Both the position numbers and the translations under genes were made by a program. From Mycobacterium colombiense (GTDB lineage: Bacteria; Actinomycetota; Actinomycetes; Mycobacteriales; Mycobacteriaceae), in NCBI RefSeq assembly GCF_003284935.1, contig NZ_QMEV01000032.1:1-58746 (forward strand): a stretch of DNA of 58,746 nt, in the 5' to 3' direction. Below are positions 38,228 to 47,217 of this stretch, one piece after another (the stretch's first letter is position 1; every line of letters starts with the position of its first letter). Below the pieces are notes generated by a model, which saw only the letters and a program-made list of their open reading frames with translations, was not told the origin of the DNA and searched no databases.

Positions 38228-41200
38228 GCGCGAGCCTGCTGGTCGCCAACCGCGGCGAGATCGCGCTGCGAATCATACGCACCGCAACCGAATTGGGCAT
38301 GCGCACCCTCGCGGTCTATGCCGAAGACGACGCCGAGAGCCCGCACGTGCATGCGGCCGACGAGGCGATCGGCCTGCCGGGCACCGGCCCACGAGCCTAT
38401 CTGGACCAGGCCGCCATGCTGGCGGCGGCGAAAAGCTCCGGCGCCGAACTGATTCATCCCGGTTACGGATTCCTCAGTGAGAACGCCGCATTCGCCGACG
38501 CCTGCGCGGCCGGCGGCTACACATTTGTCGGACCCGACGCCAGGGTCCTCGAACTGTTGGGCAACAAGACCGCCGCGCGCGGCGCCGCGATCGCCGCCGG
38601 GGTCCCCGTGCTGCCCGCGACCGACGGCCCGAGCGGCGTCGAGGACGTCAAGGCGTTCTTCGCCGCCCAGGGCGGCGGCATCATGATCAAGGCCCTCGCC
38701 GGCGGCGGAGGCCGGGGAATGCGCAAGGTGCACAGCGCCGATCAGATCGACGACGCCTACCGGCGCTGCGCCGCCGAAGCACAACTGGGATTCGGCGATC
38801 CCGCGCTGTTCGCCGAGGCGCTGCTCACCGACGCCCGCCACATCGAGGTGCAGGTGGTCGCGGCGCCGGCCGGACATCAGACGCACGCGCACGCGGTCGG
38901 CGACCGCGACTGCAGCATCCAGCGGCGTTACCAGAAGCTGGTCGAAATCGCGCCCGCCCAAGGGATTTCGGATGACCTGCGCCGGGCCCTGCACCGGGCG
39001 GCGGTGCGGCTGTGCGCCCGCGTCGGCCTGCGCGGGCTGGCCACCGTCGAATTCCTGGTCACCGGCGAAGACTTCGTGTTCCTCGAGGTCAACCCGCGAA
39101 TCCAGGTCGAGCACACCGTTACCGAGGAAACCACCGGGCTCGACCTGGTGGCCGCGCAGCTCGCCATCGCCGGGGGCGCGTCCTTCTACCAGCTGGGGCT
39201 GCCGTCCGGAATCGCCTCCGACGGCACCGAAGTCATCGGCGAGCCGGCCGCGCGGCGCGGCGTCGCCATTCAGCTCAGGGTCAACGCGGAGACCTTCGGG
39301 CCCGACTTCTCCGTCGCGCCCTCCGCGGGCGCACTCACCGTGTTCTCCCCGCCCAGCGGTCCCGGCGTGCGCGTCGACACCTATGGCCGGGCGGGGTTGG
39401 TGATAAGCCCCCAGTACGACTCGCTGTTGGCCAAGCTCATCGTCTTTGTGCATGGAGTCCACGGATCGCCCGCCAAGCGCGGGTCATCGTGGCCGGCGGC
39501 GGTGCGCAAGGCCCGCACCGCGCTGGCCGAATTCAGCATCGAGGGCGTGCACACGAACATCGCGTTCCTGCGCGAGCTGCTGGCCGATGATCGCCTCGAA
39601 TCCGGTTGGGTCAGCACCGGTTTCCTCGACGAGAAGCTCCCCGAGCTGGCCTGGGCCGCGCTGTCGCACCAGCAAGAACCCCGGGCGGCGGCGATCGAGC
39701 TCTATCCCGGCGAGGATGCGCTGCGTGCCCAGCTGGCCGGCACCGTGGTCGAGGTGGCCGCCGAGGGCGCCGAATACCCGGCGGGGGGCGAGCTGGTGGT
39801 CCTGGAATCGATGAAGATGCAGCACGTGCTCGTCGCGCCGGACGCGTTGCGGACCGTCCGGGTCCTGGTGACACCAGGCCAGGTGGTCGGGACCGGAGAT
39901 CCCCTGCTGGTCTTCACCCGCACCGATCCCACCGGCGACGACGAATCATCTTCGACGGCAATGGATCTCGATCGACCGCGTGCCGACCTCGACGAGGTCG
40001 TGCACCGGCATTCCCTGACCCTCGACGAGGGCCGCCCGGCCGTCGTTGCCAAGCGGCACCAGCGGGGCCGTCGCACCGCGCGGGAGAACATCGCCGATCT
40101 GGTCGATCCCGACAGCTTCGTCGAATACGGCGCGCTCGCCGTCGCGGCCCAGCGCAGCCGCCGCTCGGAAGAGGACCTGATCGTCAACACCCCGGCCGAC
40201 GGCCTGGTCGCCGGGCTGGCCACCATCGGCGCGGACCGGTTCGGGCGGGCCGCGGCGCAGGCCGTCGTGGTGTCCTATGACTACACGGTGCTAGCCGGCA
40301 CGCAGGGCATGCGCAACCACGCCAAAACCGACCGCGTGTTCGATCTTGCCGCGCGACAGCGCGTGCCCGTCGTGCTCTTCGCCGAGGGCGGCGGCGGCCG
40401 ACCGGGCGATACCGACGTCGGCGGCGCCGCCGGTCTGGACGTGCCGACCTTCCGGATGCTCGCGGCGTTGCGCGGCGAGGTGCCGCTGGTGTCGATCGTG
40501 TCGGGCCGTTGCTTCGCCGGCAACGCGGCGCTGGCCGGAGTGTGCGACGTGATCATCGCGACGCCGGACGCCAACATCGGGATGGGCGGCCCGGCGATGA
40601 TCGAGGGCGGCGGGCTGGGCGTGTATCCGCCCGAGGCGATCGGGCCGATCGGCGTGCAGCGCCGCAACGGGGTGGTCGGCCTGGTCGCCCGCGACGAGGC
40701 CCACGCGGTCGCCCTGGCCAAGCAATACCTGTCGTACTTTCAGGGCACGCTGAGCGACTGGACCGCCCCCGACCCGCGGTTGGCCCGCCAGGTGGTGCCG
40801 CAGAACCGATTACGCGCGTACGACGTGCATCGGGCGATCGAGTCGATCGTCGACGTGGGCTCGGTCCTTCAGTTGCGGGCAGACTACGGCGTGGGGATCG
40901 TGACCGCCCTGGTCCGCGTCGAGGGCGTGCCGTACGGGCTGATCGCCAACAGCACCCACCACCTCGGTGGCGCGATCGACGCCGAGGCGGCCGACAAGGC
41001 CGGCGACTTCCTCGCCTTGTGCGAATCGTTCGGGTTGCCGGTGATCTCGCTGTGCGACACGCCGGGGTTCATGGTGGGGCCCGACGCGGAGAAGGACGCG
41101 GCGGTGCGCCGCTTCGGCCGGATGTTCGTCCTGGGTGCCCGGCTGACGGTGCCGCTGGGAATGATCATTCTGCGCAAGGGTTATGGGCTGGGCGCGATGG

Positions 41201-41478
41201 CGATGGCCGGCGGTTCGTTCCGCGCACCGCAGTTCACCATCGCCTGGCCCACCGGCGAGATCGGCGGCATGGGGCTGGAAGGCGCTGTGCGCCTCGGGTT
41301 CAGCAAGGAGCTAGCGGCCGCCGACGATCCGGCCGAGCGGCAAGCCCTGTTCGACCGCCTGGTGGCCGCGGCCTACGAACACGGCAAGGCGCTGCGGGCG
41401 GCCACCACGTTCGAGTTGGACGACGTCATTGACCCAGCAGCCTCCCGGGCCTGGATCACCAGGCTCTCGGGCGGCTGA
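38224..41478 (+). CDS. Single-chain multidomain acyl-CoA carboxylase (LCC type)
   Basis: This 1084-residue protein carries a complete biotin-dependent carboxylase. The biotin carboxylase is about residues 1-450 (SASLLVANRGEIALRIIRTA, Gly-rich ATP loop GGGGRGMRKV, EVNPRIQVEHTVTE). The biotin carrier has ESMKMQH with the biotinyl Lys near 531. A full carboxyltransferase runs from about 585 to the end (YDYTVLAGTQGMRNHAK, GRCFAGNAALAGVCD, CDTPGFMVGPDAEKDA). Most mycobacterial enzymes split these between AccA and AccD; the one-polypeptide form is known from the M. avium subsp. paratuberculosis long-chain acyl-CoA carboxylase. It is coupled to the upstream ligase. Confidence 0.93.
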   Translation: MSASLLVANRGEIALRIIRTATELGMRTLAVYAEDDAESPHVHAADEAIGLPGTGPRAYLDQAAMLAAAKSSGAELIHPGYGFLSENAAFADACAAGGYTFVGPDARVLELLGNKTAARGAAIAAGVPVLPATDGPSGVEDVKAFFAAQGGGIMIKALAGGGGRGMRKVHSADQIDDAYRRCAAEAQLGFGDPALFAEALLTDARHIEVQVVAAPAGHQTHAHAVGDRDCSIQRRYQKLVEIAPAQGISDDLRRALHRAAVRLCARVGLRGLATVEFLVTGEDFVFLEVNPRIQVEHTVTEETTGLDLVAAQLAIAGGASFYQLGLPSGIASDGTEVIGEPAARRGVAIQLRVNAETFGPDFSVAPSAGALTVFSPPSGPGVRVDTYGRAGLVISPQYDSLLAKLIVFVHGVHGSPAKRGSSWPAAVRKARTALAEFSIEGVHTNIAFLRELLADDRLESGWVSTGFLDEKLPELAWAALSHQQEPRAAAIELYPGEDALRAQLAGTVVEVAAEGAEYPAGGELVVLESMKMQHVLVAPDALRTVRVLVTPGQVVGTGDPLLVFTRTDPTGDDESSSTAMDLDRPRADLDEVVHRHSLTLDEGRPAVVAKRHQRGRRTARENIADLVDPDSFVEYGALAVAAQRSRRSEEDLIVNTPADGLVAGLATIGADRFGRAAAQAVVVSYDYTVLAGTQGMRNHAKTDRVFDLAARQRVPVVLFAEGGGGRPGDTDVGGAAGLDVPTFRMLAALRGEVPLVSIVSGRCFAGNAALAGVCDVIIATPDANIGMGGPAMIEGGGLGVYPPEAIGPIGVQRRNGVVGLVARDEAHAVALAKQYLSYFQGTLSDWTAPDPRLARQVVPQNRLRAYDVHRAIESIVDVGSVLQLRADYGVGIVTALVRVEGVPYGLIANSTHHLGGAIDAEAADKAGDFLALCESFGLPVISLCDTPGFMVGPDAEKDAAVRRFGRMFVLGARLTVPLGMIILRKGYGLGAMAMAGGSFRAPQFTIAWPTGEIGGMGLEGAVRLGFSKELAAADDPAERQALFDRLVAAAYEHGKALRAATTFELDDVIDPAASRAWITRLSGG

Positions 41479-41490
41479 GGGGTCGATCGA

Positions 41491-41841
41491 TCAGGCGTGG
41501 CCGGAACCGCAGCCGACGCCGGGCAGACATCCGGTACCGCCGGGCACGCCGCCCGGACCCGCGTTCTGCCCGCCGGAGCCGCAGCCGACGCCCGGGACGC
41601 AGCCCTGACCGCCCGGACCGCCGCCCGGACCGTTGAACTGGCCGCCCGAGCCGCAGTTTCCGTTGGCGTCGCAGCCGCCGCCGCCCGGGTCATCCTTGAA
41701 GATGACGTGGGTCGGGGCGGGGGAGTTGGCAGCTGGTCCCGCGACGTACACGTCAGCAGCGGCCGTCGGCGCTGCGGCGATGGCCGCAGCGACAGCCCCG
41801 GCGACAACCAGCGGTTTCATCAGTGTCAATTTCGATAACAT
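41491..41841 (-). CDS. Small secreted Gly/Cys-rich repeat protein
   Basis: This is a 116-residue protein with a signal peptide (KPLVVAGAVAAAIAAAPTAAADVYVAG). The short mature part has six cysteines in imperfect repeats: GCDANGNCGSGGQ, then GQGCVPGVGCGSGGQ, then GTGCLPGVGCGSG, separated by GPGG-rich linkers. Three disulfides or metal binding would fit. I know no function. ATG 41841 was chosen; ATG 41820 is possible and gives a shorter signal. It is convergent with the carboxylase and divergent from fabG5. Confidence 0.7.
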   Translation of the reverse strand: MLSKLTLMKPLVVAGAVAAAIAAAPTAAADVYVAGPAANSPAPTHVIFKDDPGGGGCDANGNCGSGGQFNGPGGGPGGQGCVPGVGCGSGGQNAGPGGVPGGTGCLPGVGCGSGHA

Positions 41842-41953
41842 GCGCCTGGCATACCACCTCAACACGTGTCCAAAACATCGCGAATAAAATTCGACGCCAA
41901 ACGAAGTTCCGCTGCCGCACGGCGGCTCTCACCGCGACGGAAGGCCTGACCCT

Positions 41954-42736
41954 ATGACCTCGCAAGATCTGACCGGCCGCACCGCGATCATCACCGGCGC
42001 GTCGCGCGGAATCGGGCTCTCGATCGCCCAGCAGCTGGCGGCGGCGGGGGCCAACGTGGTCCTCACCGCGCGCAAGCAGGAGGCCGCCGACGAGGCCGCC
42101 GCCCAGGTGGGGCAGCAGGCCCTGGGAGTCGGCGCGCATGCGGTCGACGAGGACGCCGCGCGGCGTTGCGTGGAGCTCACGCTGGAGCGCTTCGGCAGCG
42201 TCGACATCCTGGTCAACAACGCCGGAACCAACCCGGCCTACGGTCCGCTGATCGACCAGGATCACGCCCGTTTCACCAAGATCTTCGACGTCAACCTGTG
42301 GGCCCCGCTGTTGTGGACCTCGCTCGTGGTCAAGTCGTGGATGGGCGAGCACGGCGGAGCGATCGTCAACACGGCCTCCATCGGCGGCCTGTATCAATCG
42401 CCGGCGATGGGCATGTACAACGCCACCAAGGCCGCGCTGATCCACGTCACCAAGCAACTGGCGCTGGAGCTTTCGCCGCGCGTGCGGGTCAACGCCATCG
42501 CGCCCGGGGTGGTGCGCACCAAGCTCGCCGAGGCGTTGTGGAAGGACCACGAGGACCCGCTGGCCTCGTCGATCGCGCTCGGGCGCATCGGCGAGCCCGT
42601 CGACGTGGCCGCGGCGGTCGCCTTCCTGGTGTCCGACGCGGCGAGCTGGATCACCGGCGAGACCATGGTGATCGACGGCGGCCTGCTGCTCGGCGCCGCG
42701 CAGGGCTTCCAGTCCGCGCCGGGCGGCGGTCGATGA
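41954..42736 (+). CDS. fabG5: Short-chain dehydrogenase/reductase FabG5 (Rv2766c-like)
   Basis: This is a 260-residue SDR closely matching Rv2766c: cofactor loop TGASRGIGL, NNAGTNPAYG, catalytic Ser in NTASIGG, YxxxK in YNATKAA, and C-terminal GETMVIDGGLLLG. Expected activity is 3-oxoacyl (ACP or CoA) reduction or the reverse. ATG 41954. The stop overlaps the start of an acyl-CoA dehydrogenase gene, so it works in an acyl-CoA oxidation operon rather than classical FASII. Confidence 0.93.
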   Translation: MTSQDLTGRTAIITGASRGIGLSIAQQLAAAGANVVLTARKQEAADEAAAQVGQQALGVGAHAVDEDAARRCVELTLERFGSVDILVNNAGTNPAYGPLIDQDHARFTKIFDVNLWAPLLWTSLVVKSWMGEHGGAIVNTASIGGLYQSPAMGMYNATKAALIHVTKQLALELSPRVRVNAIAPGVVRTKLAEALWKDHEDPLASSIALGRIGEPVDVAAAVAFLVSDAASWITGETMVIDGGLLLGAAQGFQSAPGGGR

Positions 42737-43923
42737 CCGCCGTCGATACGGCCGACCTGGACGCGCGGGTTCAGGCCCTGCTCGACGAACACGATCCGAC
42801 GGCCAGCGACCCGCGGGATTTCCTTGGCGCGCAATACGATGCGGGTCTGGCCTGGGTGCACCTGCCGCGCGGCTTCGGCGGGCTGGACCTGCCGCGCACC
42901 GCCCAGGAACGCGTTGATGCCCGGTTGGCCGCCGCCGGTGCGCCGGTGGGCGGCACGCCCAAGAACTACATCGGGATGGGCATGGCCGCGCCGACCATCG
43001 CCGCGTTCGGCACCGACGAACAGAAACGAAAGTTCTTGCGCCCGTTGTTCACCGGTGAGCAGATCTACTGCCAACTGTTCAGCGAGCCGGGCGCGGGATC
43101 GGACCTGGCCGGGGTGTCGACCCGCGCGGTGCGCGACGGCGACGACTGGATTGTCAACGGGCAGAAGGTGTGGACCTCGCAAGCGCAGCACGCGCAGATG
43201 GCCATCCTGGTGGCCCGCACCGATCCGGCCGTGCCCAAACATGCCGGCCTGACCTACTTTCTGTGCGACATGACGCAGCCCGGCGTCGAGATCCGGCCGC
43301 TGCGCCAGATCACCGGCGAGGCGGAATTCAACGAGGTGTTCCTCACCGACGTCCGGGTGCCCGACGCCAATCGGCTGGGCCCGGAGGGCGGCGGCTGGCG
43401 GGTCGCGACCACCACGCTCAACAACGAACGGGTGGCGATCGGATCCCGCGCCGGGGCGCCGCGGGAAGGCGGTCATATCGGCAAGGTCACCGCCGCCTGG
43501 CGCGACGAGCCGGCGCTGCGCAACCCCGCCATGCACGATCAGCTGATGCGGCTGTGGGTGGAGGCCGAGGTCCTCCGGCTCGCCGGCGAACGCCTGCGGC
43601 AACAGGCCGCCACCGGTCAGCCGGGCCCGGAGGGTGCCGGCATGAAGGTGGCGTTCGCCAAACTGGCGCAAGCGATTTCGGGCTTCGAGATCGAGCTGCA
43701 CGGCGAATCGGCCCTCTGCTATGACGACTGGACCATGCGCAGGCCCGAGACGGTCGACCTGACCGGCCGCGGGCCCGGATACCGCTACCTGCGGGCGCGC
43801 GGCAACTCGATCGAGGGCGGCACCTCAGAAATTCTGCGCAACACCATTTCCGAGCGCATCCTGGGCCTGCCGGGTGAGCATCGTGTCGACAAGGACGTCG
43901 CCTGGAAGGATCTGCCTCGATGA
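42733..43923 (+). CDS. Acyl-CoA dehydrogenase (first of a pair)
   Basis: This is a 396-residue FadE-type flavoprotein: QLFSEPGAGSDLAGVSTRAVRDGDDW (substrate/flavin loop), NGQKVWTSQAQHA, and C-terminal RGNSIEGGTSEILRNTISERILGLP. ATG 42733 overlaps the fabG5 stop. Its own stop overlaps the second dehydrogenase gene (ATGA). Adjacent FadE pairs of this kind in M. tuberculosis steroid catabolism form alpha2-beta2 heterotetramers, so this is likely one subunit of such an enzyme. Confidence 0.92.
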   Translation: MTAVDTADLDARVQALLDEHDPTASDPRDFLGAQYDAGLAWVHLPRGFGGLDLPRTAQERVDARLAAAGAPVGGTPKNYIGMGMAAPTIAAFGTDEQKRKFLRPLFTGEQIYCQLFSEPGAGSDLAGVSTRAVRDGDDWIVNGQKVWTSQAQHAQMAILVARTDPAVPKHAGLTYFLCDMTQPGVEIRPLRQITGEAEFNEVFLTDVRVPDANRLGPEGGGWRVATTTLNNERVAIGSRAGAPREGGHIGKVTAAWRDEPALRNPAMHDQLMRLWVEAEVLRLAGERLRQQAATGQPGPEGAGMKVAFAKLAQAISGFEIELHGESALCYDDWTMRRPETVDLTGRGPGYRYLRARGNSIEGGTSEILRNTISERILGLPGEHRVDKDVAWKDLPR

Positions 43924-45023
43924 GCGCGCACACCGCCGACCTGCTGTACTCCGACACCGAGGAGGCGTTACGGGCCGGCGTGCGCCAGCTGTTCGCCGAG
44001 CGGTGCCCGCCCGAACGAGTGGCGCTGGCGTATAACGCAGAGCCACAAGACTTTTCGGATGTGTGGCGCACGCTGGCCACCGAACTGGGCGTGGCCGGCC
44101 TGCTGGTGCCGGAGTCGCTGGGCGGCGCCGGTGCGACCGCCCGCGAGGCCGCCGTGGTCATGGAGGAGATCGGCCGGGCCGTCGCTCCGGTGCCGTTTGT
44201 GTCCAGCGCGGTCCTGGCCACCCTCGCGCTGCTGCGGGCCGGTGACACCGAGACGGTGTCGGCGCTGGCCCAGGGCGAGCTGACGGCGGCGCTGGTGGTG
44301 CCGTTGTCGAGCGCGCCGGGCGATCCGGTCCCGCTGGTCAGTGGCGACTCCGACGGGCTGAGCGGATCGGTCACCAGTGTCGCCGGCGCCGACGCCGCCG
44401 ACGTGCTGGTGGTTCCGGTCGCCGCGCCCGGCGGGCTCGAGCTGCACACCGTCGCCCGCGCCGCGGCGGGCGTGCAGGTTTCCCCGCTGCTCGCGCTCGA
44501 CATGACCAGACCCCTTGCCACCGTGTCGTTTTCGGGGACGCCGTCGTCGCGCGCAGGGGTGGGCGACGGGCCCGTCACCGACGCCATCCGGACCGGGGCG
44601 GCGCTGCTGGCGTCCGAGCAACTCGGGGTCGCCCAGTGGTGCTTCGAGACCACGCTGGAATACGTCCGGCAACGCCGGCAGTTCGGCCGCACGATCGGCT
44701 CCTACCAGGCGATCAAGCACCGGTTGGCGGACCTGTGGTTCGAGATCGGCGCGGCGACCGCCGCGGCCCGCTACGCCGCCGACACCTGCGCCCGCGACGG
44801 CGCGGACGCGGACGCCGCGGCGGCCATCGCCCAGGCCTACTGCAGCGACATCGCCGTGCATGCCGCCGAGGAATGCATCCAATTACACGGCGGCATCGGC
44901 ATGACCTGGGAATATCCGGCACACCTCTACCTCAAGCGAGCCAAGAGCGACCAGTTGGCATTCGGCACCGCCTACCGTCACCGCGCCCGCCTGGCCGAAT
45001 TGGTGGACCTGCCCGCGTTCTGA
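43920..45023 (+). CDS. Acyl-CoA dehydrogenase (second of a pair)
   Basis: This is a 367-residue, shorter FadE-type protein: GVAGLLVPESLGGAGATAREAAVVMEEIGRA, YVRQRRQFGRTIGSYQAIKHRLADLW, and LHGGIGMTWEYPAHLYLKRAKSDQLAFG. The middle beta domain is divergent and rich in Ala/Val/Ser, as in the partner subunits of heteromeric enzymes. It is translationally coupled to the first dehydrogenase. Substrate unknown; a branched or ring-derived acyl-CoA is plausible. Confidence 0.9.
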   Translation: MSAHTADLLYSDTEEALRAGVRQLFAERCPPERVALAYNAEPQDFSDVWRTLATELGVAGLLVPESLGGAGATAREAAVVMEEIGRAVAPVPFVSSAVLATLALLRAGDTETVSALAQGELTAALVVPLSSAPGDPVPLVSGDSDGLSGSVTSVAGADAADVLVVPVAAPGGLELHTVARAAAGVQVSPLLALDMTRPLATVSFSGTPSSRAGVGDGPVTDAIRTGAALLASEQLGVAQWCFETTLEYVRQRRQFGRTIGSYQAIKHRLADLWFEIGAATAAARYAADTCARDGADADAAAAIAQAYCSDIAVHAAEECIQLHGGIGMTWEYPAHLYLKRAKSDQLAFGTAYRHRARLAELVDLPAF

Positions 45024-45090
45024 CGGTCAGCCGGCCACGCGGCGCGCACGCTCGCGCCATGCCTGGGCTCGCGGTGATTTTTACGCGCGG

Positions 45091-45106
45091 GCCGGCAAAT
45101 GCCGGC
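45091..45106 (+). terminator. Weak hairpin in the spacer after the dehydrogenase pair
   Basis: GCCGGC-AAAT-GCCGGC forms a 6-bp stem in the 196-base spacer 45024-45219. No U-run follows. It may be a terminator. Confidence 0.25.
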
Positions 45107-45219
45107 GCAGCCAGGCCATTCCGCGGCGGCATCCCCGATGGCCGGCCCGCTGTTCCCGGCCGGGCCGGTGGGCGACGATAAAGTTCTGCGACCACGCGGG
45201 TGGAAGTGGGAGCGGTGCG

Positions 45220-46437
45220 ATGCGAGTGTTGCTGACGGCGTACGACTCGCGCGGAGGGGTCGAGCCGCTTGCCGCGCTCGCGGTCCAATTGCGGGCGCTC
45301 GGCGTCGACGCGCGGGTCAGCGCGCCGCCGGACACGGAATTCGTCGAGCTGCTGGCCCGTGCCGGCGTGCCGCTGGCGCCCTTCGGCGCATCACTGCGGG
45401 CGATGAAGACCGGGCCGCTGCCGTCGGAGGCGGAGCTGCGCGGGCAACTGGACGCGTTGATCGCCGCGCAATTCGACGCCGTGGCCGCCGCGGCCCAAGG
45501 CTGCGACGCGCTGGTGGTGGCCGGGTTCCCGCCGGCGGCGGCCGCCGCCCGATCGGTGGCCGACAGGCTGGGGATCCACTACGTCTACGCCAGCTACCAG
45601 CCCACCATCCTGCCGTCGCCGCACCACCCCCCGCCCGCCTACGCGCACGGTCCCTTCCCGCCGGGCGTGGTCGACAACCGGGTGCTGTGGCAACTCGATG
45701 GCCGGCACCTGCAGGAGCTGTTCGGCGCGACGCTCAACGCTCACCGGGCGTCGATCGGGCTGGCGCCGCTGGACGACCTGCGCGACTACGCGCTCACCGA
45801 GTCCCCGTGGCTGGCGACCGATCCGGTCCTCGACCCCTGGCGTCAGCCCAGCGACCTCGAGGTGGTTCGAACCGGCGCGTGGCTGCTGCCCGACGAGCGG
45901 CCGTTGCCGGGCGAGCTGCTGGCGTTCCTGGACGCGGGCGCACCGCCGGTCTATGTGGGCTTCGGCAGCATGCCCATGCGCGCCTCCGACGACGTCGCCC
46001 GGGTCGCCATCGAGGCGGTCCGCGCCCAGGGCCTCCGCGTGGTGCTGTCCCGCGGCTGGGCGCAGCTGGGCCCGATCGACGACGGCGACGATTGCCTCGC
46101 CATCGGCGAGGTCAACCACCAGGCGCTGTTCGCGCGGGTGGCCGCCGTCGTGCACCACGGCGGGGCGGGAACCACCGCGACGGCCGCGCGGGCGGGCGCG
46201 CCGCAGGTGGTGGTGCCCCAGGGGGCCGATCAGCCCTATTGGGCGGCCCGGGTGCGCGATCTGGCCATCGGCGCCGCCCATGACGGTCCGGTTCCGACCA
46301 CCGAGTCTCTGTCGGCCGCGCTCGAGGCGGTGCTGACCGAACGGACCCGGGCGCGGGCGCGCTCGGTGGCGGCGACGATCCGCACGGACGGGGCGGCCGT
46401 GGCCGCGACGGTGCTGCGGGCGGCGCTACCGCGGTAG
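45220..46437 (+). CDS. GT1-family glycosyltransferase
   Basis: This is a 405-residue UDP-sugar-type (MGT/GtfA-like) glycosyltransferase. The N-terminal acceptor domain starts MRVLLTAYDSRGGVEPLAALA; the C-terminal donor domain has GFGSMPM and the signature HHGGAGTTATAARAGAPQVVVPQGADQPYWAARV. Relatives glycosylate glycopeptidolipids or phenolic and polyketide aglycones. With no lipid-biosynthesis gene nearby the acceptor is unknown. The 3' end overlaps the convergent dienelactone hydrolase by 12 bases. Confidence 0.9.
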   Translation: MRVLLTAYDSRGGVEPLAALAVQLRALGVDARVSAPPDTEFVELLARAGVPLAPFGASLRAMKTGPLPSEAELRGQLDALIAAQFDAVAAAAQGCDALVVAGFPPAAAAARSVADRLGIHYVYASYQPTILPSPHHPPPAYAHGPFPPGVVDNRVLWQLDGRHLQELFGATLNAHRASIGLAPLDDLRDYALTESPWLATDPVLDPWRQPSDLEVVRTGAWLLPDERPLPGELLAFLDAGAPPVYVGFGSMPMRASDDVARVAIEAVRAQGLRVVLSRGWAQLGPIDDGDDCLAIGEVNHQALFARVAAVVHHGGAGTTATAARAGAPQVVVPQGADQPYWAARVRDLAIGAAHDGPVPTTESLSAALEAVLTERTRARARSVAATIRTDGAAVAATVLRAALPR

Positions 46438-47175
46438 CGCCGAGGCGAACACCTCCGTCATCGCCTCCCAATGCCGCTCGGCCGCCGCGGGGTCATAGGG
46501 CGCGTTGTCCGGGACCGCGAATCCGTGCCCGGCCGAATACCACTCGATGGTGTGCTCGACGCCGGCCGCCGTCAGCGCCTTGTCGAGCTGCTCGGCGTGA
46601 TCGGCGGTGAACGACGCGTCGTTGCGGGCGCCGCCCACGTACACCGTGGCGCTCATCCGGTCGGCGAGCAGGTGCGGGCTGTCCTCGGTGTCGGTCACCA
46701 AGCCGCCGCCGTGGAACGACGCCGCCGCGGCCACCCGGTCGGGCACCCGGCCGGCCACCATGAGCGACGTGCGGCCGCCCATGCAGTACCCGCACACCCC
46801 GAACCGCTCGCCGGCCACCTCGGGGCGGGCGGCCAGATAGTCGAAGAACGCGCTCGCGTCCGCGGCCATCCGGTCCGGGGTGACGCTGCCGATCATCGAG
46901 AACAGGCGCCCGCGTTCCTTCTTGTCGCTGAAGGCCGTCGCCATGTCGAACGGCGCCCAGTCCGCGGTGCGGTAGTAGACATCCGGCAGCAGCACCGCGT
47001 AACCGAACTCGGCCAGCTTGGCGGCCATCTGTTCGAAGGTGTCGCGCACGCCGCCGGCGTCGGGATACATGACCACCCCGGGCCAGGGGACTTGCGATTC
47101 GGGGCCGTCGGGGGTGAACAGGTGCACCGTGCAGGTGCCATCGGGTGTGGTGACGACGTCGATGATGTTCGGCAT
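46426..47175 (-). CDS. Dienelactone hydrolase family protein (Rv2765-like)
   Basis: This is a 249-residue alpha/beta hydrolase with the cysteine nucleophile motif GYCMGG, and late Asp and His (AGHGFAVPDN). It probably cleaves lactones or esters of small acids. ATG 47175 (MPNIIDVVTTPDG) was chosen; an open frame upstream runs into thyA sequence and is rejected. It is divergent from thyA with a 42-base spacer. Confidence 0.9.
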   Translation of the reverse strand: MPNIIDVVTTPDGTCTVHLFTPDGPESQVPWPGVVMYPDAGGVRDTFEQMAAKLAEFGYAVLLPDVYYRTADWAPFDMATAFSDKKERGRLFSMIGSVTPDRMAADASAFFDYLAARPEVAGERFGVCGYCMGGRTSLMVAGRVPDRVAAAASFHGGGLVTDTEDSPHLLADRMSATVYVGGARNDASFTADHAEQLDKALTAAGVEHTIEWYSAGHGFAVPDNAPYDPAAAERHWEAMTEVFASALPR

Positions 47176-47205
47176 GGCACCCGTTCTACTCCGCGCGCGT
47201 AGACG

Positions 47206-47211
47206 TATTCT
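47206..47211 (+). promoter_or_regulatory. -10 element of thyA-dfrA (leaderless)
   Basis: TATTCT ends six bases before GTG 47218. There is no Shine-Dalgarno. Confidence 0.5.
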
Positions 47212-47217
47212 TGCGGC

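Noticed and set aside
41862..41869. ACACGTGT palindrome as a regulator site
   Set aside because: Eight bases is too short to call, and it matches no mycobacterial operator I can name.
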